This document shows, piece by piece, positions 48,201 through 60,200 of a DNA stretch of 64,000 bases. The stretch lies in the NCBI RefSeq assembly GCF_031877795.1, contig NC_133971.1, forward strand, positions 8,905,973 to 8,969,972, written 5' to 3'. Each line of letters opens with the position of its first letter. Position 1 is the first letter of the stretch. A program made the position numbers and the translations under genes. Below the pieces are notes generated by a model that was not told where the DNA came from, searched no databases, and saw only the letters and a program-made list of their open reading frames with translations. The DNA is from Strix aluco (lineage: Eukaryota; Chordata; Aves; Strigiformes; Strigidae).

Positions 48201-51200
48201 CAAATGTTGAAACCAATAGAATTAAATCTAGTAAAATTAGGCTGAACTTTACACTTCAGCTTAGCAAAGGGTTGGAAGCATTGTTCTTAAGGCTCTTCTC
48301 ATGTATTCCATCCTTGCAGTAAAGCAGTGGGAAGTATCTCCAATAGTTAATTGCATTCACTTTGAATTGCAAACGCTAGTAATGAGCGTTTAGGGTATGA
48401 CTGAGAGCTGAGAGAGGCCAGGTAGGATCAAGTGGTGAATTTGGGCATAGCTGAGAGTTGGAAAGAAGGTATCTACTCAGATTTACAGCTTCGGTAGTGC
48501 TGATCCCAATAAAAAAGAAGTACAGACAGGGTGAAATTCCTTGGGAGAATATAGGAGAAAGCACAGAGGCCATTGATGCACCAAAAAAATTTCAGAAGAT
48601 TGACAGCCATTCTTGTACCAAGCAGTGGTGGTTCCTCTGTGAATGCTCCTGTTGTGATTCACTGTGACCACCGAGGGATCGAGGTGTTGTTCAGCATGTT
48701 TGGAAGTGGATTCTTACCCCACTGTCAGTTTAGCTAAGCATATTTTTCTTTAGATGTTTGGATTAACTCTGTGAAACGGCAACGGCAAAATGGGTTATCC
48801 TGTATGTACCTCTAAGGACCCTTTCTGTTAAGTCCTTAAAATCTACTCTCGTACTTCTGCTGTCTTATAGGACTAGAAGGACTGTTTCAGAATAACTGAG
48901 AATGTGGGCCCTTTAAAACATAAGTTTGCAAGTTCTTATGCATGAGCTATGACTTTTTTTTTTTTTTTCTGAACAGATAAAATGCTGAGATTTCTTAAGT
49001 CTTCACCACTGATGTGGGAACTTGGGTTGAACGAGAGACAATGTATTGGTCAGACTAAGCTACTGGGGTCAAGCAGTCATATTTGTCACAGATATGTGGT
49101 AACAACTGAAGCAAATAATTTTTTGTTATGTCTACCTGCAGTTTAGTTGGAGATGCAAGATCTGGTTTTAAATGAGCTGTTTCAGAGTGGTCTTAGCGCA
49201 GTATTCTCAAGGCTAAGTAAGCCCAAGCTGACCTCATCATGACTGTGGCTGTGCTGCTCCTATCAGAGGGATTACTTGTTTGCCTTCATTAGTTTGGGTT
49301 TACTTTGCAGTGCAGTGGAATGTATGCAAACCGTTGATCTCGCTCTGCCTCAGCTTCCCCACCCACAGTGGAATTGTCCGGCATTAAGCCCTTGTCATAA
49401 GATTGTTGAAATTTAAGTTCTTTTTTTTAAAGTATTGTGGAGTTCTGAGATTTTGAGCCATCGTAGGGTAGAATATCAGTATGAGGGTGATAGATGGCGG
49501 TGCAAAAACCTTTTATTTATAATCTAGCAGATCTGGTGCGAGCAAGCTTGAATTCAGTTACACTAGTTGACTTTCTGTACAGATCTGGGATTCTTGCATA
49601 TGAAGCCTTGGACTGATACTTCAGCGGAGCATAAAACTACCACCTCTTATTTTTGTCCTTTGAAACATCTTGGATGAATTTGTTACAGTTCTGACATGAA
49701 CCTCCTGGACACAAACTGACAGCCTGCTCCATGTTCTCTGTCTGATGTTACCAGGATGTTGTAGCACAAACACTTAAAGATGCACTTATTCTCCTAACTA
49801 TTCAGATTAAATTCAGGTGCCTGACACAATTAGTTGAGCACAGAATGTGTAAAATCAGCTTGCCTTATTCTGGACTGTGAGTAATTGTCCGCCTTCATTA
49901 AAGCTGGCTGGAAGGAACCATGAAATTCTTTATGGAGCTGTATATCTGAGGCAGTGGGCACTCCCATTGAAAGTGAAGTGCATAATCCTGCCTTCAAGGC
50001 ACATGCGCTGCCTGTGTAGGTAAGAGATTTTGCTTTGCACTTTTGGAGTTGTGCCCATGGTTTCCTCTTTCCCAGTGGTAATTTTCACAGTGCCGTGGGC
50101 CATTGCCACTCGTGACAACTGTGTCAGTAGTTTTGGCACAAGTGGGCACTTGCCACCTAGAAAACTTTGTGTGAAATCACTCTTGGAGTTAGAAGAAGTG
50201 ACAAATACTAGAGAAACAGAAGCTGTGTTGGAGAAAGTGGTTGTGTTACAGCCTCATTGCACACTGGAATATTGCTCCGGGAAAGGATGGAGTGCAAACA
50301 GGCAGAAAGGGTCTTGGAGCTGTGAGCAAAGAACTGTTGATTCCTCCTGTGTGCAGGCTGCTTCATATAAATTAACAAATTAGGTTGGAAGATACCGTCT
50401 GTCTCTTTAGGATTTTTTTCCTCCTAAGTGAAATAATCTTCAAGCCCCTTAATTTCACCCAAGTGTTAGATTCTGTATTTGTAGTTTGAGCTTTTTAGTT
50501 GTTTATGAGAACTGTATATGACTTATGCTATTTAGGATTTGCTTTTATTCAGCAGGGGTTCCTCTAAACACCCATCTCATTTTTCAGGCACGGAAACCTG
50601 GAGGCCCCAAGCTGTGAAGAAGATGGAAGCCAGAATTGCTCCGAATCCAAAACAGTACTCAGGACGTAAGTGTGGTTTTGCACTGTTATTTTGCACAACA
50701 AGCCCCAGTCAGGATTCGGTACTGGGGGAGGATGTGGGCAGCATAGATGTTGTTTCCTTTGAAATTTCACAGGTCTGCTTGCTTAAACAGGCTTGTGTAA
50801 AGGCCAGCTCTCAACTGTCTGGTAACATATCCAATCATATAACCCAGAGATCTTTCTGTCAGGGAAATTGTCTCAGAATTAAACATGAGATGAACACATC
50901 TAGGCCAACAGTTTGCTGATTAAACACAGGAGGAGTGTTTGTTTCCCCTGCTTTATCTATAGTGGTAAGTGATTATTGCTTATGACTGATTTCATTCTGC
51001 ATAGCAACAGTGTCTGCAGACCAAAGCTGAGGTTGTTTCAGGCAATGTGTGTATGCATGTATCTTTGCCATTAGTGCCCCTATGATTTACAGTGTTGCTT
51101 TTAAGAGTGAGATTTAAATTCTGAAGTCATCCCATTTGCAAGAAAATAGCAAAGCTGTTTTGAAGTGCAGTTAAAGGGGGGAAAAGTGGTTAGGTTATCC

Positions 51201-54200
51201 TCCTAGCATCATGTGAAAGTGCATTTTATCTTTAGACATCGGGTGTAAAATGTGCCTTAGGTCATCAGGATTTGTTCTTTGACATCCACATTCCTTGCGC
51301 CTTGGGCTGTGGAGCTGAGCTGGCGCTGTTAGCTTCGCGGTGGTGGTCGTGGAGCACTGGCTGTTGTGTGACACCTGTCCTGACTGAGAAAAATAGTCCT
51401 GAAGCTCCAGATAAAAAGTTTGGCCACCACTGACCTAAACTATGAAGGCTGTGCTTGTTGCTTGTATGGTGGAAGCTTGTCTGAGCAGAGTTGTGAAAAT
51501 TCGGTCCAAAATGGGTTTCAGATGTGAAGAGAGTCTTCCAAGCTACACAATCTGTGTTTCATGTTTGCAATGAAACCTGAAATCCAGAACATGTTTGCAT
51601 GTTAATTTTTGGTTGTAAATACTTTTTGTACAACTGTAATTCCAGACTTTCTCCTGAGAGCAAGCCTAACCAAACAGTATTACTGACGGATTTCCAAATA
51701 CTCTAATTAGAAATTCTAAGTTGCCACAATATCAGGGAAAGAAACAGAAGAAGCAAGAGACTAGAGTGGATAGGACTTCTAAAGTGATATCTATATGGGA
51801 TTGAAAGTTAATTGAGTTTTGAGGAAAAACCAATACAGCTAAGATGAGACAAGGAGAGTGGAAGAAACTATCTTTACTCTTTCTTAGCTATTGGTTTATT
51901 TTGAACGCCACTGAGCAGCTGAGTTAACCAGATATTACTGTGGTTTCCCTACTTGCAGAACAAATGTGCCAGTATTTGTTTGCAACTCTGATATGGAATT
52001 TTGTGGGTTGGCTTTTGGGTTCCTCGTTGTCTACGTGTGAAATCTATGTTCAAATTTGAACTCCTCTCATGATCTCATAAATTGAGGAAGGAGAGGTCCT
52101 CCTGGTATGCTTGTGCATGTGCACCTCTTAACATGATAGACTTGAGCCACTCTATCTGTCTTTTTGAGGATTTGAACTGCCTGATTGTCAGGAGCACAGA
52201 GCACAGATGTTCTTTGAGCTGACACATCAGTGTGTCTGACTGGATACTTGTGGTTAGAGGTTTTTACTGAGAGCGTGGCCCTTCTCTTCATGGAATATCA
52301 TTGGGAGTATGGGATACTGTTCTTGCACGAGGGTCTTGTGAAATGGGGTTGTTGGAACAGGTATCGGGGAAGGTTTCTGTAGGTGTGAAAAATACGGTCA
52401 TTGGAGGGCTGAGCTCTCACAGCTAACTACACATCACGGCCCTAAGCATTTGTAGAAGTGAATAGGACCTGCTGCAAACCAGGGCTGTTGTCACTTGGTC
52501 ATCTCAGCTGTTTTTCTGGTGGCAGTGGAGCTCATGAGATCTGCTTCTCTATAAACCTGTTTCTTCTCTCCTAAACATCTTCCCCGCTTTCCACGACAGC
52601 AATACCTGTAAGTCACCTCTCGTGCCTGCAGCAGCATTTACGGCTACTGGCTGGAAGAGCTTTGAAATAGAGGGATGGTTTCAGTGTCACAGGGGAAATC
52701 GTCAGGACTTCCTTCTCTCAGGAAGTTTAGAGGTTTATTGTGCCTTTTATTCTGGAACAAGGGGCTTTTTCCCTTCCACTTTATGTCCTACTCTGTCACA
52801 GTAGGTGATTAAGAGACTGTGGCCGTGGCCAGGGTGTCATGTTATGTGACTGCACACAAAAGTCCTTTTCCCTAATCTCTCTGTCAGCTCAGGTGAACAA
52901 AATTCTCTTTAAAAAGTTTTTTGACATGCTCTTTTCCCAGCCTGTAATATGTGCTGTGGCCAGTGCTCATAGTGCACCAAAATATACATGCTGATTTACC
53001 GGCACATTGCTATGACGAACCAAAGATCTCACAGAAAATGCAGCAGGGAAAAAAAAAAAAAAGTTGATTGTTACTTTTTTTTATCCAGGCTTGAAGTTTC
53101 TTAAAACTTGAAGAAATTTGGTTATTTTTGCAGACTTTGTCCAGTTTTTTTCACACTCAGTTGAAATTTGTCAACAACATTGTGAGTTATTTCTGGAAAA
53201 CCATGTTACGCATTTCATCCTGAGATTAGCAAGGCCAATCTGTCTTCTGGGTTCAGCTATCTTGGCGCTTCAAGCTTGATACTGGGCACTGGCAGCACAG
53301 TGCTGCCCATGCTGCACGTGTCACGATTAGGGTTTTATCTTCACAGATGAGGCAATCTCACTGTGTGTGTTCACAGGGGTTAGGTTCAGGCTTAGACTGC
53401 TTTTTCACAGAACCCAAGGTTTCATTTAGTCTTTCTACTAAGACAGCAGATCATGAGTAGTACGGTGTGGAGGACGACGCAGCTTCAGTTTGGTCCCTAG
53501 ACCTGGCACCAGCAATTGATGGGAGGAAGGGCAGCAAAGGAAGCGTTTGATTTAGCGCTTCCACGGGGAAGCTGCTGCCCTGAATGTGTCCATAGGAGGG
53601 CAACCAAGGTGGTGGCAGGGCTGGAGGCATGTCCTGTGAGGAGCGGCTGAAGACTTTGGGCTTGTCTGGTTTGGAGAAAAGGAGGCTGAGGGGCGACCTC
53701 ACGGCTCTCTGCAGCTTCCTGAGGAGGGGACGTGGAGAGGGAGGTGCTGAGCTCTTCTCCCTGTGATCCAGGGACAGGACGCGTGGGAATGGTTCAAGGC
53801 TGTGCCAGGGGAGGTTCAGGCTGGGCATTAGGAAGCATTTCTTTACTGAGAGGGTGGTCAGACCCTGGAACAGGCTTCCCAGAGAGGTGGTCGATGCCCC
53901 AAGGCTGTCAGTGTTTGAGAGGAATTTGGACAATGCCCTTAACAACATGCTGTAACTTTTGGTCAGCCCTGAAGTGGTCAGGCAGTCGGACTAGATGATC
54001 GTTGTAGGTCCCTTCCAACTGAAATAATCTGTTCTATTCTATCATTATTTGATGTCCTGAATTTAATAGAAGAGTCTCAGTATAGCATAAGTGGACTTGA
54101 TTCTTTATTAGTTTTCATTTGGGGACTATAATGGGATCCACTTGGAGGAGGGCAAATCAGGAGCAACTTCACTGAAGTCCCTGGCAAAATCTGAGTGACA

Positions 54201-57200
54201 TCTTAATAAGATTCCATGCATAAAAATTAAATTCCTTGCTCAAAAAAGTCTTCATACTGCCTTCACGTGGGGTATGAATGTCTGTGTTTTTATTATTGTA
54301 TTAGATACCAATACATGCGATTGCATCAATACATGCTGTTTACAACCCATGTGTTCTTGTGTATTTGCTCTTAGTGCAGTAACATCAATCTTGCAAGCCT
54401 GGCTTGATCAGTGCCCAGAGGATTTCAGAGAGCCACCTGACTACCTGTGCTTGATCAAGTTGCTGGATTACCTGAAAAGGAATATACCTGACTCTGACCT
54501 GGAGAAGAGGGCGCAGAACCTCTTGGAGGAGTTCCAGAGCCAAGAAGTTGAAAATGACAGTAAGTTACCTTTCCCTTCTGCCTTCCTGTTCTCCCGGACT
54601 GTATGGTGACGCAGGGATTTGTGTGGAGTACATTAACTTGTATGCTAATTGATTGTATCGTGAGGCTCACCAGTGACTTTTTTCTGGTTTCTTTTTTTAA
54701 AAAAAATATCTCTGTGAGGCTGCAGGTTCTGTGCGGGATGAAATAGTCCTATAGTGTAGGTGCCTATGCCTGTTTATTGTGGGGTGGATTGGGAAATCCA
54801 GCACTTCTCTAATAATTAGCCAAAACTTTGAGATTGCTGCAACAATTAAGTCGTTAATTATCAGCGCACTTCCCATGTCGTGGAATTAAAACACACAGCT
54901 GGTCTGTAGCTGGTCTTTTCATTTCACCCCCCCCACACATACACCAAGAAAAGCCCAAACCAACAAAAAGAAAAATACAGAGCTGCGACAAAATACAGCT
55001 TGAGTCACAAACCTTGTTATCATGAAGCTTTTCTTCCTAGTTACCATCATGACAAAGGAAGTGTCTGTGGCTGTTTTTTCCTATTTGAGTGGTCGGCTGC
55101 TGGTATGCAAGGACAGAGGAAAAACTTACGTTACTGGGGGTCACAGACTGCTGAAACAATAGTGAACTATAGTAACACAAATACGCTGCATGCAGCGTCA
55201 AGCTTGACACGTACCCTTATCCTGGTCAGAAAGCTTCCTGTGGCATAAGCTGAAAAATCATAGGAGCTCACGTAGTGTGTGAATGAGAACTAGACCAACT
55301 TCCAGCTTTGGTAGAGGGGCAAGAGGGAATAATTCATGTAATAAAGGATAAAGGGAATGACAGCGAAAAAAACCATTTCATCCCATAAAAATCATGTCTG
55401 ACGGATGTTCCAGAAATACCATGTCAATGCATAATGCTGTGAAATGCCAAATTAACTCGGTCATTAACACATACATGAAAAGAAGTACTGCAGAGAGCCC
55501 AGGCATTTTCCTTATTGAACATGGGTAAGTGAACAGGATTGCTGATATGTGCCTATTTGTGTCGTTTCCTGGGTTTGATTCCCCCAGGTCAAACAAGGAA
55601 AGCTCATGAGAGCTATATTTGAGTTCATCTGTTGTTCAAAGTGAACAGAAGTTCGCAGCAGCCCTGCTTCTGCATTTGTTTCCTCACGTAACAGTTGAAA
55701 AGGTTCTTTTCTGAGTTATAGATGGGTCAGTTTGAATGATAACAGTTTCCAAATTGTGGCAGAAGAGAGGCTGTTAATTATAGAATAAAATAAAGAGGAG
55801 GAGAATGCAAGTAACCTGTGGGGTTAGAAGAGTTTTAGAATTGTCACTTACTGTATCAGAGCTCCATCTTTGCTCATTTCAGAGATTTCTTTCAAAACTC
55901 TTAATGTGTTGTCTGCCATCAAGACTTGCTGATAATTATTGTTCCAAAGCACTCATATTGTGCTATGAATTTACAAATTTGGGTCCTAATCCTACAGTTT
56001 GATTTGTGTAATCAGACCTCCATTCAGTGCTGCTGTCAGCCATGCCAGTAGATTAGACTGCAGTACCAGATACGTAGATAAAAGCTGTTTCTGGCCTCAA
56101 TTCTTGCTGCTTGAGCAATACAAATCAAGGTGAGTCAGAGATTGCAAATCCAAAAGGGGCACGTGGTTGCTCTCAGTGAAGTCAAGAGGGCAGCTGGGCT
56201 TTGATGGGAACCTAAATGGATCAGCAATTTGAAGATGATGAGATACTTGAGTACAAGAGAATTCCAGCTTCTCGGAGAGTAGGGAAAAGACTGGTTACAC
56301 ATTTATGAAGGTGAGGGAGAAAAGAGGAACAAGAGGCATGAAAAAAGAAAAGGAAAATCTTGTGTAGCCTCCAGGACCTGATTTTAAAGGCACTGTGAGA
56401 TTTTGAGTAAGGTTGCAACTTGGTGATGAGGATTTTCAGCTGAATTTCAAGGCTGAAGGGAAAATGAGGAGTTACATAGCCAAAAAGAGAGAGAAAAAAG
56501 CGTAACTCTTGTAACAGTTTGGTAGAAATCCATTTAATTATGCGCATTGTTACAAAACAGGCACAGAAAAATAATGCTGGAACAGAGGTCTCCATTTATT
56601 CCATTTAGCTCTGTCAATACATTGTGCAATTGGCATGTACAGATGGAAATCTGGATACAGCCTCTGGTTATAATTTGTTGCATCAGAACTGTAGCAATTT
56701 ACATTATGATTAGGTTTTGCTAATTAACAAAGAAAGGAAACCCAAAGTATTTCAAAAAACAATGATAAAATATCACAGTCTGCTTTTGTCGCTTTAATGT
56801 CTGTTCTGCTTTAACTGGCTATGAAGTATTGCATAACATACTCTGAAATGCACTGGTGGTTTTTGTTAATGAAATCTCACTAGTAGTAAACTCAGTTCTT
56901 TCATTGTTAGTCTTCAACAAGTCCAGGTTTTTTTCTGCCTTCTTACGGAGTTACTGTCGCCTTACAGTAAAAGGGATTAGGAAGAGGATTTATTTTCAGA
57001 GATTTTCTGTTTGACTTTCTCCTCTACCATGGGAAACAAGGGCATATTTCTTTGTGGTTTAATGTGGCTCTGTTCTCAACCTGTGGGAGCCAAAAGGTGA
57101 CATGGGAAATTCTGTGAAATCCTTTCCCTTCTGCACGGGATCTGGTCCCTTGATGAGGACAACTCTCCTCTCTCACCTCTTCATTGCTGCCCAGTGCAAA

Positions 57201-60200
57201 TTTAGAAGAAGCATTCAGCTGAATGCTGTAGGTGCTCACTGTTCTCCCTTTTCTGGGAAAAAATCCCAGAGAGGGAAGGTGAGGGATGCTGGAATAAACT
57301 CTCTTCAACAGAGTTCATGTAACCACAAATGGTGCCAAGAAATCTGATATCTCCTTTTAGTTCCACACATGGGGGATGAAATCTGGCTATAAGAGCACTC
57401 CTAATGCGGTATTTTGGGGATATAACTGCAGTCTTGTCCCTTTTCAGTTCGATTTATTTTTGTTTTTTCAGATTATAAAATGCATAAATACTAAGAAGTA
57501 GATTAACAAAATTCTGCAATGTTAATAAGGAATTTTTGTTGGGGCATTCTTTCAGAAGAATGGTTAGTGAATGGGTTAAGCCACTTCTCTGCTAAGAGAC
57601 CCTGAACAGCTCAGTTCTCTCTATTTCTTTTTCTTCCACCTTTTCTTTGCCAATTTAATCTTCTGGTCATCATCTTTCTCACTAAAATATGCAGCACAGT
57701 GGGGCCATTAGGTCAGGCAGGACTCTTCGGGCATTGTGCTATAATATATATAGTGGTGGTTTAAAATAAACATCTGCTTTGATTCACTCTTTGCTGTATA
57801 AATTTACTAAGTGGTGTTTTTCATCCTGGACAGATGGGTTCTATATCACTTCCCTCTGTAACCTGTGTGATGAAGAGGAAATGGAGATCAGCAGTCTAGA
57901 AGAATTCTCTTTTTTCCAAGCAGACCGTGTGGCAGAACAGTTGACATACATTGATGCAGTATGTAGAGTATATATACTACTTGAAATGCTAGGGTAAATG
58001 GTGCTGGGCTTCTAAAAATTTTTTTTAAAGATATGTCAATGTAAGTATAGTGTTCCAGAAAGGGTCTGTGTTGGGACACAGAACACAGCTCTGCCTGGTT
58101 ATCTAAACTTGCTTCATTCATTGGGCTTTTTCCTTCAGTCATTCCAAAGAATTTTTTTTTTTTTTTTTTTAATTAAAAGAAGTTTGAATGTATACTGTGT
58201 AGCCTTTTTTGCAGAGTTCAATATTTGACACCTGAGAAATAACACATTTTTAGGATATTGCTACCTGGCCTAAAGATGTATAGGTACTATTAAATGCAGT
58301 GCTCTGATTTGATTTGTCTGTATCAATCTCCTTCAAAATATCATTATATAAAAAATTTTCCCCTTGGTTATGCAACTGATATAATGGTGTCTCTTATTTT
58401 CCCAGGACTGTTTAGCTGACAGTTCTTTTAGGGCATCAAGCCTTTTATAAAGTGTATATTTCTGCCAAATATATATTAAAGTATATACACTTTATATATA
58501 AAAAATATAAAGTGTATATACTGCCAAAGTGTATATTTCAAACAGAAAACAAATATTTACCTTTTAATACCATATTAGATTTAGATCCATGTAAACATGC
58601 ATTTCTTCTTGTGAATAGTAGTGATTTAGGTGAACCCTGCTGACCTAGACACCTCTATTTCCCTCTAGAAACTCTTCAAGAAAGTTGTGCCCTACCACTG
58701 CTTGGGATGCATCTGGTCTCAAAGGGATAAGAAAGAAAATAAGCACCTGGCGCTGACCATCAGGGCTACCATCTCTCAGTTCAATGCAGTTACCAATTGT
58801 GTTGTCAGCACTATCCTGAAGGACAAGAAACTCAAAACACGACAAAGAGCCAAGATCATCGAGAAGTGGATTCATATTGCACATGTAAAACATTTATTCT
58901 AGACTGTTTAATGTTTCTTGTATGGGTGCCTTGGAGTGAGGGAGTTGGAAGGGGAGGAAGGGGTTGTATGCATTGGTCCCAGGCCAGTGAACATCTTAGC
59001 TCTAATTCTATTTTTGACTGACTTTCTTTGTAAGAGCAGATGAAGTATTGCCCTTCCTCTCCTTAGTTGCTTCCCCACCATGGAAATGGGGTTGCTGCTT
59101 GTCTCTTCACAGGTTTGGGAGTGCTAATTAATGGGTGAGGCAGATACTGTGTCTTGCAGCTGGGGAGTGCCATATACTTGATAATGCAACATTTATGGTA
59201 AGATAGGGATCAATTCAACCAGTTCACTTCCCTAGAACTAAACACTGCTCATATCAGGGAAAGAAGAGAAGTGATGGTTGATATCATCCAAAGGTTAGAC
59301 TTGTTTGCAGAAGAAAGTTTAACAAAAAAGGAGTAGGACTGGCAGTGGTGCAAGCAGCAGGCACAGTCAGAATAAGCTTTGCACTTGCCTGCCTTTGGCC
59401 ATTCACGTTCAGTCAATGAGCATCATGCTCCCTCTCCTGCGTCGATGAACGCCATGGGACTTGAAATCAGATGTGGTGGAAGACAGCACAACTGTTTGTG
59501 TTTTATACATTTATGTATGTGTGTGGACATATGAAAGTAAAGTAAAGACGAGGTTTTAAGTAAGTGCAGACAAAGCTAACTTACTTCTAGGAAGCAGTAG
59601 CCTCTTTAACATGGAAAAAATGAAATTATTGTTTGTACTCTTTTGTTTTGAAAAATTCTTGAGGCTGAAAGGTCGTTTGCCTACTGAGTTATTCATGGTT
59701 CACATCATGTATGCAAACCAGCTGAGTTGGGAGGGGGTGAGAGGTGCAAGCAGTGACCAGAAAAAACAAGTAGAGTTACACTATGGTACCAGACTCCTCA
59801 TCATCTTACCTTTCTGCTTTATCATTGTCGCACGTGTTTCTCTAACACATTTTTACTCTTGGCTTCAATTCCTTTGTCTTGTAGCAGATTGTGTGCTTCT
59901 TAATCTTTGTGCGAAAGGGTTTTTCATGACTTCTTTACATAACTCTAGTTTGCTAATTTCTTAGATTTTATCTTTAATATTTTACTGTAACCTTTTTAAC
60001 TCCCCTCAGAGCACTGGGCAGCTGGCAGCAAACTAGATCTCTCTTTTGAAGAGAACGTTTAAAGCACTTTCATATGGCTGTGTGTTGACTTTTAAGAATC
60101 ACATGGATTCTTTCCGAGCTATACAAAGTAAGCAGTCATAAAAAGCTCAAGCCAAGCAGAGGCTTTCCAGCCTTGACAATGCACTTCTATGCTTCCAGCG

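Larger units (their letters stand above)
42709..50587 (+). other. RGL1 intron, about 7.9 kb
   Basis: It holds the ERVL-like solo LTR at 45766-46108. No other element, RNA gene or exon was recognised. Short open frames around 45.1-45.5 kb show no known domain. Confidence 0.8.

Noticed and set aside
50030-50383. 117-codon + strand open frame before RGL1 exon C
   Set aside because: There is no recognisable domain, and it lies within an RGL1 intron without matching splice signals.
53451-53948. 165-codon - strand open frame
   Set aside because: It is largely antisense to the CR1 3' region and has no domain of its own.
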